Assembly (NCBI RefSeq): GCF_012103215.1
Contig: NZ_JAAVNE010000029.1
Location: 1 to 64,000 of the forward strand
Source: Falsiroseomonas selenitidurans
GTDB taxonomy: Bacteria; Pseudomonadota; Alphaproteobacteria; Acetobacterales; Acetobacteraceae
Length of the DNA: 64,000 nucleotides
Direction of reading: 5' to 3'
The translations under genes were made by a program, and so were the position numbers. The notes under the pieces were generated by a model that saw only the letters and a program-made list of their open reading frames with translations, did not search any database and had not been told where the DNA came from. Positions 26,836-35,545 of this stretch are shown here, piece after piece (position 1 is the first letter of the stretch; each line of letters starts with the position of its first letter).

Positions 26836-27639
26836 ATGGACCTCGGCACGCTGCTTTCCGCCCTGGCCATGGGCGTGGTCGAAGGGGCGACCGAGTTTCT
26901 CCCCATCTCCTCCACCGGCCACCTGATCCTGCTGGCGGAGCTGATCGGCTTCCAGGGACCGCCCGGGAAGAGCTTCGAGATCTCCATCCAGCTCGGCGCC
27001 ATCCTGGCCGTGGTGGTCCTGTTCCGCGCCACGCTGTGGCGCCTGGCCACCGGCTTCTGGCGGCCGGGGGCGGACCGCTACTATGTACAGAACCTGGCGC
27101 TGGCCTTCCTGCCCGCGGCCGTCCTCGGCGCGACGCTGCATGCCACCATCACCGGGCTGCTGTTCGACCCCTACGTGGTCTGCGCCGCGCTGATCCTGGG
27201 CGGCATCGCCATCATCGCCATCGAACGCTGGCGGCCCACCCCCTCCATCCACTCCGTCCCGCAGATGGGACCGCTGGCCGCGCTGCTGATCGGCTTCGGC
27301 CAGGCCCTGGCCATGATCCCCGGCACCTCCCGCTCCGGCGCCACCATCATCACCGCCCTGCTGGTGGGCACGGATCGGCGCACCGCGGCGGAATTCAGCT
27401 TCATCCTGGCCATCCCGACCATGGTCGCCGCCACCGCCTACAGCCTGTACAAGGCCCGCGCGGAGCTGGACCTGTCCGCCCTCGGCCAGATCGGCATCGG
27501 CTTCACCACCGCCTTCCTCGTCGCCCTGGTGGTGGTGAACTGGCTGATGACGGTGATCGCCCGCATCGGCTTCACCCCCTTCGGCTGGTACCGCATCGCC
27601 CTCGGCACCGCCATGCTGGTGTTCCTGATCCTGCGCTGA
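26836..27639 (+). CDS. uppP: Undecaprenyl-diphosphatase (bacitracin resistance)
   Basis: A 267-residue integral membrane phosphatase that recycles undecaprenyl pyrophosphate for peptidoglycan and other polymer synthesis. Both active-site motifs are present: EGATEFLPISSTGHL (residues 16-30) and PGTSRSGATI in the second half. Eight or so membrane helices and the standard length indicate a complete BacA/UppP. It stands alone, followed by an interspersed inverted element. Confidence 0.95.
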   Translation: MDLGTLLSALAMGVVEGATEFLPISSTGHLILLAELIGFQGPPGKSFEISIQLGAILAVVVLFRATLWRLATGFWRPGADRYYVQNLALAFLPAAVLGATLHATITGLLFDPYVVCAALILGGIAIIAIERWRPTPSIHSVPQMGPLAALLIGFGQALAMIPGTSRSGATIITALLVGTDRRTAAEFSFILAIPTMVAATAYSLYKARAELDLSALGQIGIGFTTAFLVALVVVNWLMTVIARIGFTPFGWYRIALGTAMLVFLILR

Positions 27640-27676
27640 GCCAGCTTCGGTTGTCGGGTGGTGGCGCGGGTTGGTC

Positions 27677-27890
27677 GCAGGGCGGGCTTCGCCCCCCTGC
27701 ACCCCCCACCAGGGAGCGCGGCCCCCTGGACCGCGAGGACTTATAAGCAGGCGAGGAGAGGGGGCCAGCGGTACCGCGCGTTTGGCGGTCGCTCCGGCCC
27801 CCTCTCCTCGCCGGCTCAAGTCTCATGGGTTTCCAAAGGGCCGCCGCCCTTTGGCGGGAGGGGTGCGGGGAGGGCAGAGCCCTCCCTGCC
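27677..27890. repeat. Paired inverted interspersed element (BIME-like), copy 2
   Basis: A unit at 27677-27732 and its inverted partner at 27833-27890 share the GCAGGG...GCACCCC...CC sequence also seen at 10696-10754. Between them lies a perfect 17-bp inverted repeat (27750-27766 and 27796-27812, GGCGAGGAGAGGGGGCC and its complement) with a 29-base loop. The element fills the 297-base gap between uppP and the next gene; no other content is seen. Confidence 0.75.
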
Positions 27891-27936
27891 ATCACCCGCG
27901 CAACCCCCTGACCGCCGAGGTGCCCCGGCGCCAGGA

Positions 27937-28557
27937 TTAGCGGAACAGGCCCTGCAGGCGGCCGAGGATGTCGGGCAGGGTCAGGCCGGGGCGGGGTGGG
28001 GTGCTGCCTTCGGGGATGCGGCTGCGGTAGCGGGCCATGGCGTCCCGGGTGCGGGAGAGGGCCAGTTCCGCCGGTTCGGCCAGGTTGGAGCCGGCGCCGA
28101 GGCCGGTCATGCGCACCAGGGCGGTGGGGGCGTTGGCCAGTTCCTGGCTGGCGCGGGCGGTGTCCTCGGGGCGCGGGGCGCAGACCAGGCTGCGGCCTTC
28201 CAGGCTGCAGGGCAGGTCGAAGTGGCGGTTCGGGGGGAAACGCAATTGTGCGGTCCCGGTGACGGCCAGCAGGCCGCTGCGCGCGTTCTCCAGCCCCAGG
28301 TCCCGGGCGGTCACCACCGGTACCAGGCTTCCGTCGCGGTCCTGGATCTCCAGCAGCAGGGAGGATCCGGTCCCGCCGGCCGGCTCCACCGGCACCGCGT
28401 GGCGCAGCAGGCAGGCGGCCTGGTCCGTCATGCGGTCGTTCAGGCAGGACAGGCGCCAGGAGCCGATTTCCTCGGGCACCTGGCCCTGGATCTGGGTGGC
28501 GGGTTGCGCCAGGGCGGGGCTGGCGGCCAGCATGAGGGCGATGAGGGTGCGGTTCAT
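27937..28557 (-). CDS. Exported protein resembling invasion-associated locus B (IalB) family
   Basis: A 206-residue protein with a short signal peptide (MNRTLIALMLAASPALA-Q). The mature part begins with a GSWRLSCLND element, a second Cys follows (QAACLLRH), and later Cys are in FDLPCSLEGRSLVC, a spacing like the IalB family (W.v.C...C...l). The C-terminal third is helical and Arg-rich. IalB-like proteins are periplasmic and of poorly known function. The assignment rests on pattern similarity only. It is divergent from the aldo/keto reductase gene 34 bases away. Confidence 0.5.
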   Translation of the reverse strand: MNRTLIALMLAASPALAQPATQIQGQVPEEIGSWRLSCLNDRMTDQAACLLRHAVPVEPAGGTGSSLLLEIQDRDGSLVPVVTARDLGLENARSGLLAVTGTAQLRFPPNRHFDLPCSLEGRSLVCAPRPEDTARASQELANAPTALVRMTGLGAGSNLAEPAELALSRTRDAMARYRSRIPEGSTPPRPGLTLPDILGRLQGLFR

Positions 28558-28591
28558 GCCGCGCAGATGGGCAGGCAAGGGGTATTGTTCC

Positions 28592-29419
28592 ATGCGGCAG
28601 GTGCGATTTCCGGATGGTGTCATGGTGCCGGCGCTCGGCCAGGGCAGCTGGCGGATGGGCGAGCGTGGCGACCGGCGGGCGGAGGCGGCGGCGCTGCGGC
28701 TGGGCCTCGACCTTGGCATGACGCTGGTGGACACGGCGGAGATGTATGGCGAGGGCGGGGCGGAGGAGGTGGTGGGCCAGGCGATCGCCGGGCGGCGGGA
28801 GGAGGTGTTTCTCGTCTCCAAGGTCTATCCGCACAACGCCTCCGCGAAGAAGCTGCCGGTGGCGCTGGCTGCCAGCCTGAAGCGGCTGCGGGTGGAGCGG
28901 ATCGACCTGTACCTGCTGCATTGGCGGGGCGGGGTGCCGCTGGCGGAGACGGTGCAGGCGATGGAGAAGGCCCGCGTGGGCGGGCAGATCGCGCGCTGGG
29001 GGGTTTCGAACCTGGATGTGGCGGATCTCAGGGAATTGGGTCCGGCGCTGGCCGATTGCGCCACGGACCAGGTGCTGTGGAACCTGGAGGCGCGCGGCGT
29101 GGAGTTCGACCTGCTGCCCTTCTGCGCCGCGCAGGGCATGCCGGTGATGGCCTATTCGCCCATCGGCCAGGGCGGGTCGCTGCTGCGGGACCGGGCGTTG
29201 CGGGCCGTGGCGGCGCGGCATGGCGTGGCGCCGGCGCAGGTGGCCCTGGCCTTCGTGCTGGGGCGGGAGGGGGTGATCGCCATCCCGAAGGCCGCGAACC
29301 CCGAGCATGTCCGCGCCAATGCCGCGGCGCGCGACCTGGTGCTGACGGAGCAGGACCGCGCCGAGCTGGACGCCGCCTTCCCGACGCCGCGGCGCAAGCA
29401 GCCGCTGGAGATGATCTGA
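28592..29419 (+). CDS. Aldo/keto reductase
   Basis: A 275-residue NADPH-dependent (alpha/beta)8-barrel oxidoreductase, starting at ATG 28592 behind AAGGGG. The catalytic tetrad is intact: Asp47 (LVDTAE), Tyr52 (MYGEG), Lys77 (VSKVYP) and His110 (LLHWRG). The cofactor-binding IPKAANPEHVRANAAA segment is near the C-terminus. It is closest to the short bacterial AKR5-like/YeaE type. Substrates cannot be inferred. A dispersed repeat follows the gene. Confidence 0.92.
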   Translation: MRQVRFPDGVMVPALGQGSWRMGERGDRRAEAAALRLGLDLGMTLVDTAEMYGEGGAEEVVGQAIAGRREEVFLVSKVYPHNASAKKLPVALAASLKRLRVERIDLYLLHWRGGVPLAETVQAMEKARVGGQIARWGVSNLDVADLRELGPALADCATDQVLWNLEARGVEFDLLPFCAAQGMPVMAYSPIGQGGSLLRDRALRAVAARHGVAPAQVALAFVLGREGVIAIPKAANPEHVRANAAARDLVLTEQDRAELDAAFPTPRRKQPLEMI

Positions 29420-29431
29420 TACCAGTCGCCG

Positions 29432-29513
29432 GCGCCGGCATCCGCCGGCTTGGCTGCGCGCCACCTGGCGCGGCCGCCGTTCGGCCGCTCGCCCGCCTTC
29501 GGCGGGCGCAGGT
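29432..29513 (+). repeat. Dispersed repeat, copy B
   Basis: Second copy of the element at 19918-19994, again 3' of a gene and in the same orientation. The last 32 bases are identical between copies, and the preceding 45 are similar. Confidence 0.7.
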
Positions 29514-29555
29514 CCCGATCCATGGAAACCGGCAGGACGGGCGCCGTTGCCGGCG

Positions 29556-29858
29556 CTATCCGCGCTTGCGGACGAACTCCGTGCGCAGCACCAGCCCCTT
29601 GATGGTGTCGTGCCGGCAGTCGATTTCCTCGGGGTTGTCGGTCAGGCGGATGGAGCGGATGACGGTGCCCTGCTTCAGGGTCTGGTTCGCGCCCTTCACC
29701 TTCAGGTCCTTGATGAGGGTGACGGAATCACCATCGGCCAGGAGATTGCCGGCGGCATCGCGGATTGCCGCCGGGCCGGGCGCGGTGGCGGCGGCCACCT
29801 CGCTGGCCGGGCGCCATTCGCCGGTCGCCTCGTCGAACACGTAGTCGTCGTCGGCCAT
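29556..29858 (-). CDS. PhnA/YjdM-like protein without the zinc ribbon
   Basis: A 100-residue protein whose C-terminal 70 residues match the PhnA domain: DAAGNLLADGDSVTLIKDLKVKG, GTVIRSIRLTDNPEEIDCR, and the ending GLVLRTEFVRKRG. In YjdM this domain is preceded by a four-Cys zinc ribbon. Here the N-terminus is a short acidic FDEATGEWRPASEV segment with no Cys, so the ribbon is absent. Despite the historical name, the family is not known to degrade phosphonates, and no phn genes are nearby. Function unknown. Confidence 0.85.
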   Translation of the reverse strand: MADDDYVFDEATGEWRPASEVAAATAPGPAAIRDAAGNLLADGDSVTLIKDLKVKGANQTLKQGTVIRSIRLTDNPEEIDCRHDTIKGLVLRTEFVRKRG

Positions 29859-29919
29859 CTGGTTCGCCCTCCGCGTCGGGGCGCTTTCCTCCCTGCGGCG
29901 CGGCGCCGCAAGGGGTGCG

Positions 29920-30375
29920 CTACCAGTAGCCGGCCATGATCTCCCGCGCCCAGTCCGGCTCGCGGATGGCGCCGCGCGGGTCGAAGCCGGTCATGTGCGG
30001 CTTGATGTCGAAGACCGGCGTGCCGTCGATGGCGTCCAGCCCACGAACCCGCAGCACCGGGCCGTCCACGCCCAGCAGGGCGCAGGTGGTGACGCCGAGG
30101 CGGTTGGGCCGTGGCGCGCCGCGCTGGGCCAGGATGCCGGTGCGCGGCCAATCCTGGCGGCCGCGCGGGTGGCGGGCATTGTGTTCCACCACGGCGGGGT
30201 CCAGCCGGTGGAAGCCGAAGACCACCACCACATGGCTGAAGGAATCGAGGCCCAGCGCCGCATCCGGCCCCAGCACCGCGGGGTCCAGCACGATGGTGGA
30301 CTCCACGCTGTCCCAGGCATCGTCGAGGGGCTCCGCCCGGCCGCCGCGCACGGTGCCAATCTGGATCAGGTTCAT
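29920..30375 (-). CDS. trmO: tRNA N6-threonylcarbamoyladenosine methyltransferase, TrmO family
   Basis: A 151-residue SAM-dependent methyltransferase of the TrmO/UPF0066 beta-barrel class. Landmarks are IQIGTVRGG at the start, DSFSHVVVVFGFH, the core RHPRGRQDWPRTGILAQRGAPRPNRLG and LDAIDGTPVFDIKPH, which carry the conserved Arg, Pro and Asp residues. It methylates t6A37 in tRNA. Its ATG overlaps the TGA of the upstream TRAP permease gene (ATGA), so it is translationally coupled to that operon. The link looks positional rather than functional. Confidence 0.87.
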   Translation of the reverse strand: MNLIQIGTVRGGRAEPLDDAWDSVESTIVLDPAVLGPDAALGLDSFSHVVVVFGFHRLDPAVVEHNARHPRGRQDWPRTGILAQRGAPRPNRLGVTTCALLGVDGPVLRVRGLDAIDGTPVFDIKPHMTGFDPRGAIREPDWAREIMAGYW

Positions 30376-31793
30376 TGGAAGCTCGGCATGACAGGCAGGT
30401 CCGGCGTCACGGGGGGGGGCAGGTCGATGATGACGGTGCTGGGGTCCTGGCGCGGCGTGCGGTCCAGCCAGTAGGTCACGCTCTGCGGCCACAGGATGAC
30501 CACCGCCACCAGCAGCAATTGCAGGCCGAGCCAGGGGATGGCGCCCAGGTAGATGTCCCGTGTCAGCACCGATTTCGGCGCCACGCCGCGCAGGTAGAAC
30601 AGCGCGAAGCCGAAGGGTGGGTGCATGAAGGCGGTCTGCATGTTGATGCAGATCAGCACCCCGAACCACACCAGGTCGATGCCGAGCGACTTGGCCACCG
30701 GCGCCAGCAGCGGAATGACGATGAAGGCGATCTCGAAGAAGTCGAGGAAGAAGGCCAGGAAGAAGATGAAGATGTTGGTGAACACCAGGAAGCCGGTCTG
30801 GCCGCCGGGCAGCAGCCCCAGCAGGTGCTCGATCCAGATGCCGCCATCGACGCCCTGGAACACCAGGGTGAAGACCGTGGCGCCAATCAGGATGAAGATG
30901 ACCATGGCGGTGATGCGCATGGTGTTGCCCATGGCTTCCCGCACCAGCGGCCAGGTCAGGCGCCGGTTCAGCGCCGCCAGCACCACGGCGCCGACCACGC
31001 CCATGGCGCCGGCTTCCGTCGGCGTCGCCAGGCCGAGGAAGATGGTGCCCAGCACCATGAAGATCAGGCCGATGGAGGGCACCATGCCCTTCAGCACCCG
31101 CCACCACAGCCGCCAGTCGCGCGGGGCCAGCGCCTCGGGCGGCAGCGGCGGCACCTTCTTCGGCTGGAAGAGGGAGACCAGCCAGATGAACAGCAGGAAC
31201 AGCGCCACCTGCAGGAAGGACGGCCCGATGGCGCCGGCATACATGTCCCCCACGCTCTGCCCCAGCTGGTCGGACAGCACGATCAGCACGAGGGAGGGCG
31301 GAATCACCTGGGTGATGGTGCCGGAGGCGGCGATGACGCCGGTGGCGATGCGCATGTCGTAGCCGTAGCGCATCATGATCGGCAGGCTGATCATGCCCAT
31401 GGAGATGACGCTGGCGGCGACGGTGCCGGTGATGGCGCCCAGGATGGCGCCGACGATGATCACCGCATAGGCGAGGCCCCCCGGCACCTTGCCGAACAAC
31501 TGCCCGGTGCCTTCCAGCAGATCCTCCGCCAGGCCGCAGCGTTCCAGCACCGCGCCCATCAGGGTGAAGAAGGGGATCGCCAGCAGCAGGTCGTTGGACA
31601 GGATGTTGAAGACCCGCAGCGGCAGGTTGAACATCCAGGCTTCCGGGAAGAAGCCCAATTCGATGGAGATGAAGCCGAAGAACAGCCCGACGGCGGCGAG
31701 CGAGAAGGCGGCCGGGAAGCCGATCAGCAGGAACACCACCAGCCCGCCGAACATCAGCGGCGGCATCAGGTCCGCATGCAGCATTTCGGTCAT
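30372..31793 (-). CDS. TRAP transporter large permease (DctM type)
   Basis: A 473-residue inner-membrane protein with about twelve helices. It carries DctM signatures: LIGFPAAFSLAAVGLFFG, ILSNDLLLAIPFFTLMG, GAITGTVAASVISMGMI and TQVIPPSLVLIVLSDQ in the first half, and AMGVVGAVV plus PPFGFALFYLRGVAPK in the second. A proline-rich cytoplasmic tail ends the protein. It catalyses Na+-driven uptake with DctQ and a binding protein. The start overlaps the dctQ stop by four bases, and the stop overlaps the trmO start. The TakP-like protein at 25647-26735 is the likely partner (inference). Confidence 0.93.
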   Translation of the reverse strand: MTEMLHADLMPPLMFGGLVVFLLIGFPAAFSLAAVGLFFGFISIELGFFPEAWMFNLPLRVFNILSNDLLLAIPFFTLMGAVLERCGLAEDLLEGTGQLFGKVPGGLAYAVIIVGAILGAITGTVAASVISMGMISLPIMMRYGYDMRIATGVIAASGTITQVIPPSLVLIVLSDQLGQSVGDMYAGAIGPSFLQVALFLLFIWLVSLFQPKKVPPLPPEALAPRDWRLWWRVLKGMVPSIGLIFMVLGTIFLGLATPTEAGAMGVVGAVVLAALNRRLTWPLVREAMGNTMRITAMVIFILIGATVFTLVFQGVDGGIWIEHLLGLLPGGQTGFLVFTNIFIFFLAFFLDFFEIAFIVIPLLAPVAKSLGIDLVWFGVLICINMQTAFMHPPFGFALFYLRGVAPKSVLTRDIYLGAIPWLGLQLLLVAVVILWPQSVTYWLDRTPRQDPSTVIIDLPPPVTPDLPVMPSFQ

Positions 31794-32413
31794 TGGTCGG
31801 GCCGGGCGTAGGCGGCGTGCAGCCGTCCGGGTGGCAGCTCGATGCCGCGAAGCAGGGCAACGCGCTTCACCAGTTCCGACAGCCCCTGGATGGTCATCAG
31901 CAGGAATCCCAGCGGCAGCAGCAGCTTGGCCGGCCAGCGGATGAGCCCGTCGGGGGAGGAGGAAACCTCCGCCCGCACCCAGCTCTCGACGAAGAAGGGC
32001 CAGGTCATCCAGGCCAGCAGCGCCATGGCGGGCAGCAGGAAGAACAGGATGCCGAGCACGTCGACCCAGATCCGCGCCCGCATGCCCAGCGCGCCATAGA
32101 CCAGGTCCACCCGCACATGCTCGTTGCGGAACAGGGTGTGGCTGGCGCCCAGCATGACCATGCCGGCGAAGCAGTACCACTGCGCCTCCAGCCAGGCATT
32201 GGAGCCGGAGGCGAAGCCGTAGCGGGCGAAGGCGTTGGCGGCGCTGATGGTGCAGGCGATCAGCACCAGCCAATCGGCGATCCGCCCGAAACCGGCGGTC
32301 AGCGCATCCACGCCACGGCTGAAGGCGAGCAACGGGCGCACAGGCGCGTCCCCCCGGGTCTCAACGGTGCAAGCGGGGGTCGCCCGGCTTGGGTCTGGAA
32401 GCCGGCGCGCCAT
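31790..32413 (-). CDS. TRAP transporter small permease (DctQ type)
   Basis: About 207 residues with four membrane helices. The motif NAWLEAQWYCFAGMVMLGASHTLFRNEHVRVDLVY is typical of DctQ subunits of the TakQ-like subgroup. The ATG at 32413 lacks a good ribosome-binding site; a GTG about 23 codons in, preceded by GGGGGG, is an alternative start and would trim the Arg/Pro-rich N-terminus. It is first in the dctQ-dctM-trmO operon and divergent from the Ehr operon by about 97 bases. Confidence 0.88.
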   Translation of the reverse strand: MARRLPDPSRATPACTVETRGDAPVRPLLAFSRGVDALTAGFGRIADWLVLIACTISAANAFARYGFASGSNAWLEAQWYCFAGMVMLGASHTLFRNEHVRVDLVYGALGMRARIWVDVLGILFFLLPAMALLAWMTWPFFVESWVRAEVSSSPDGLIRWPAKLLLPLGFLLMTIQGLSELVKRVALLRGIELPPGRLHAAYARPDQ

Positions 32414-32510
32414 CGCGCCGGGGCGGGACCTCTAGCGCCGGCCGGCAGGCTTGGAAAGCCGGGATTCCCGCGCGGCGGGCGATGGCGGCCGCAGACTTGA
32501 TGGGCCTGCC

Positions 32511-34586
32511 ATGGTGGAGCCCCTTCTGCCGGGGGGGGAGCCTGCTATCCTGCTTGCCCGTGTCCCGCCCCGCATCCCCGCCGTGCTGACGGCGCTCCTC
32601 CTCACCCTGGGGGCCCTCGGGCTTCTGGCACTGGCGGCCGTGCCGCTGGCGCGCTTCGCCTGGGGCGCGGCGGTGGTGCATGGCGGCGTGCTGGCGGCGG
32701 CGCTGGCGCTGGCCGGGCTGGGCCTGGCCGGGCTGCTGGCCGGCGCGATGCCGCCGGCGGCGCTGCCGCTTTCGGTGCCGACGCAGGTGGCGGTGGATGC
32801 GCTGTCCGCCTGGTTCCTGCTGGTGGTGGGGCTGGCCGCCACCTGTTCGGCGCTGTTCGCCCTGGCGCATGGCGCGCGGCTGGCACCCCGCCTGCTGGCC
32901 GCCTACCCGCTGTTCCTGGCCGGCATGGCGCTGGCACTGGTCGCGGCGGATGGCTTCACCCTGCTGCTGGGGTTCGAGGCGATGTCGCTCGCCTCCTGGG
33001 TCCTGGTGGCGGCCGACCATGCGCAGGCGGAAAACCGGCGCGCGGCGCGGCTGTACCTGGCCATCGCGGTGTTCGGCGGCATCTGCCTGGTGCCGGCCTT
33101 TGGCCTGCTGGCCGGCGTGGCGGGCGACATCTCCTTCGCCGCGATCCGCGCCGCGCCGCCCGCCGGCTGGACGGCGGCGGCGGTGCTGGCGCTGGTGGTG
33201 GCCGGCGGCGGGGCGAAGGCGGGTCTGGTGCCGCTGCATGGCTGGCTGCCTTTGGCCCATCCGGCGGCACCCAGCCATGTCTCCGCCCTGATGTCCGGCG
33301 GCATGACCAAGGTTTCGGTCTATGTGCTGGCGCGGGTGCTGCTGGACCTCTGCGGCCCGGCGCAGCCGCTGTGGTGGGGCGTGCCGCTGCTGGTGCTGGG
33401 GGCGGGCTCCGCCGTGCTGGGCGCGCTGCGCGCCAATCTGGAAACCGATGGCAAGACCCTGCTGGCCTGCTCCACCATCGAGAATATCGGCCTGATCTGC
33501 ATGGGGCTCGGCCTGGCGGCGGCGTTCCGGGCGGCGGATCTCGGCGTGCTGGCGGCGCTGGCGGCGGGGGCGGCGCTGCTGCACGCGCTGCACCACGCGC
33601 TGTTCAAATCGCTGCTGTTCCTCGGGATGGGGGAGGTGCTGCACGCCGCGGCGTCCCGCCACCTGGACCGGCTGGGCGGGCTGATCCACGCCATGCCCTG
33701 GACGGCGGGGGCCGTGCTGGTGGGGGTGGGGGCGGCGGCCAGCCTGCCGCCGCTGTCCGGCTTCGCCAGCGAGTGGCTGCTGCTGCAGGCGCTGCTGGCC
33801 GCCTGGCGGGTGCAGGACCTGGCCTTCCAGGTGCTGGGCGTGGCGGCGGTGGCCGCCGCCGCCCTGGCCGCGGCGCTGGCCGCGGCGGCGATGGTGCGGC
33901 TGTTCGGGCTGGCGTTCCTGGGCCGGCCGCGCACGCCGCGCGCCGCCGGGGCGCAGGACGGGCCCTGGCTGGCGCGGGCGGCACTGCTGCTGCCGGCGGG
34001 GCTGACGGTGATCCTCGGCCTGCTGCCGGGGCCGATGCTGGATCTCGCGCAGGGCGCCGTGCAGGTGCTGGTGCCGCTGGGCATGGCGGAGCGCGGCGGC
34101 ATGCTGGCGGTGCGGGTGGGCGATGGCGGTGCGCGCTACCTGCCGCTGGCCATCGCCGCGCTGCTGGCGGCCATGGCGGCACTCGCCTGGTGGGTGGCGA
34201 AGCGCCGCGCCCCGGCTTCAGTGCGCGGCCCGGCCTGGGATTGCGGCTTCATGCCGCCGCCGCCGCACCTGCCCTTCGGCGACCCGGCGACGCAGCCCTC
34301 CGCCGCCGGCTTCGGCCAGCCGCTGCGCCGCATGCTGGGCGGCACGCTGCTGGCGGCGCGGGAGGCGGTGGCGATGCCGCCGCCGGGCGACCCTTCCCCG
34401 GCGCGGCTGACCGCCAGCTTCGCCGACCCCGCCGACGGCTGGCTGCTGGCGCCGCTGGCCCGGGCGCGGGATGCGCTGGCGGCGCGGGCGGAACGGCTGC
34501 GCGGCCTCTCGCTCGGCGCCTGGCTGATGCTGCCCTTCGCCACGCTGGTGGCGCTGCTGGCGCTGGCTGCCTGGGTGGGCGGCTGA
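32511..34586 (+). CDS. Ehr/Hyf-type antiporter-like membrane subunit (HyfB/HycC-like)
   Basis: A membrane protein of about 691 residues from ATG 32511; GTG 32583 is an alternative start that drops the Pro-rich N-terminus. It belongs to the proton-conducting NuoL/M/N family, HyfB branch. LGFEAMSLASWVLV, the AKAGLVPLHGWLPLAHPAAPSHVSALMSGGMTKV region with its buried Lys and His, LLACSTIENIGL and HHALFKSLLFLGMG are conserved. These lysines and glutamates form the ion channel. The C-terminal extension contains WDCGFMPPPP, a HyfB feature. It is the first of seven overlapping genes of the Ehr complex. Confidence 0.9.
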   Translation: MVEPLLPGGEPAILLARVPPRIPAVLTALLLTLGALGLLALAAVPLARFAWGAAVVHGGVLAAALALAGLGLAGLLAGAMPPAALPLSVPTQVAVDALSAWFLLVVGLAATCSALFALAHGARLAPRLLAAYPLFLAGMALALVAADGFTLLLGFEAMSLASWVLVAADHAQAENRRAARLYLAIAVFGGICLVPAFGLLAGVAGDISFAAIRAAPPAGWTAAAVLALVVAGGGAKAGLVPLHGWLPLAHPAAPSHVSALMSGGMTKVSVYVLARVLLDLCGPAQPLWWGVPLLVLGAGSAVLGALRANLETDGKTLLACSTIENIGLICMGLGLAAAFRAADLGVLAALAAGAALLHALHHALFKSLLFLGMGEVLHAAASRHLDRLGGLIHAMPWTAGAVLVGVGAAASLPPLSGFASEWLLLQALLAAWRVQDLAFQVLGVAAVAAAALAAALAAAAMVRLFGLAFLGRPRTPRAAGAQDGPWLARAALLLPAGLTVILGLLPGPMLDLAQGAVQVLVPLGMAERGGMLAVRVGDGGARYLPLAIAALLAAMAALAWWVAKRRAPASVRGPAWDCGFMPPPPHLPFGDPATQPSAAGFGQPLRRMLGGTLLAAREAVAMPPPGDPSPARLTASFADPADGWLLAPLARARDALAARAERLRGLSLGAWLMLPFATLVALLALAAWVGG

Positions 34587-35545
34587 TGGGCTGGCTCGCT
34601 GCCCTGCTCACGCAGATCCTGCACCTGGCACTGGTGCTGGCGGCGGCGCCGCTGGTGGTGGGCGGCATCCGCTGGCTGAAGGCCCGCATGATGGGCCGCC
34701 AGGGCCCGCACCCGCTGCAGCCGCTGCGCGACCTGGCCAAGCTGCTGCGCAAGCGCCCGGTTCTGGCCGAGACCGCCAGCTGGGTCAGCCGCGCCGCCCC
34801 CTATCTGGGGGCTGCCGCCGCGCTGGCCGCGCTGGCCCTGGTGCCGAGCTTCGCCCGCGGCATGGCCTTCGCCCCGCTCGGCGATCTGGTGGTGATCGCC
34901 GGGCTGCTGGCGCTGGGCCGGGTGGCGATGGCGCTGGCCGGCCTCGATGCCGGCACCGCCTTCGGCGGGCTGGGCGCGGCGCGGGAGATGTCCTTCGCCG
35001 CCATCGCGGAGCCCGCCTTCCTGCTGGCGGTGCTGAGCTTCGCGATCCTGGCCGGCACCACGGGGCTGGAGCCGATCGGGGCCCTGTTCCAGGAAGGCAG
35101 CCTGGGTCTGCGCGTCTCGCTCGGCCTGGCGCTGGTCGCGCTGCTGGCGGTGGCGGTGGCGGAGAATGCCCGCATCCCGGTGGACAACCCCGCCACCCAC
35201 CTGGAACTGACCATGGTGCATGAGGCGATGCTGCTGGAAGCCTCCGGCCGGCACCTGGCCTTGTGGGAGGCCGCTTCGGCGCTGCGGCTGACGCTGTGGC
35301 TGGCGCTGCTGTCCGCCATCTTCTTCCCCTTTGGCACGGCGCCGGCCGGCTTCGCGCCGCTGGGCTGGCTGCTGGGGATCGGCGCCTGGGTGGGCAAGAT
35401 GGCGCTGCTGTGCCTGGCGCTGGCCGCCTTCGAGAACGCCATCGCCAAGATGCGGGTGTTCCGGGTGCCGGAATTCCTCGGCACCGCGCTGCTGCTGGGC
35501 CTGCTGGGGGCGCTGCTGCTGTTCCTGTCCACGAGGCTGGCCTGA
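34586..35545 (+). CDS. Ehr complex NuoH-like membrane subunit (HyfC/HycD-like)
   Basis: A 319-residue protein with eight or so helices, homologous to NuoH/HycD, which links the hydrophilic arm to the pump modules. Conserved parts are the ARMMGRQGPHPLQPLRDLAKL loop, LDAGTAFGGLGAAREMSF, ENARIPVDNPATHLELTMVHEAM with the quinone-cavity carboxylates, and FRVPEFLGTALLL at the end. Its ATG shares a base with the upstream TGA (TGATG), indicating translational coupling. The loop residues that face the quinone site in complex I are retained. Confidence 0.92.
   Translation: MGWLAALLTQILHLALVLAAAPLVVGGIRWLKARMMGRQGPHPLQPLRDLAKLLRKRPVLAETASWVSRAAPYLGAAAALAALALVPSFARGMAFAPLGDLVVIAGLLALGRVAMALAGLDAGTAFGGLGAAREMSFAAIAEPAFLLAVLSFAILAGTTGLEPIGALFQEGSLGLRVSLGLALVALLAVAVAENARIPVDNPATHLELTMVHEAMLLEASGRHLALWEAASALRLTLWLALLSAIFFPFGTAPAGFAPLGWLLGIGAWVGKMALLCLALAAFENAIAKMRVFRVPEFLGTALLLGLLGALLLFLSTRLA

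Noticed and set aside
27658-29844. A long + strand frame across the uppP-PhnA interval
   Set aside because: It runs through the inverted repeat element and antisense or out of frame to three better genes, with very Gly/Ala-rich low-information sequence.
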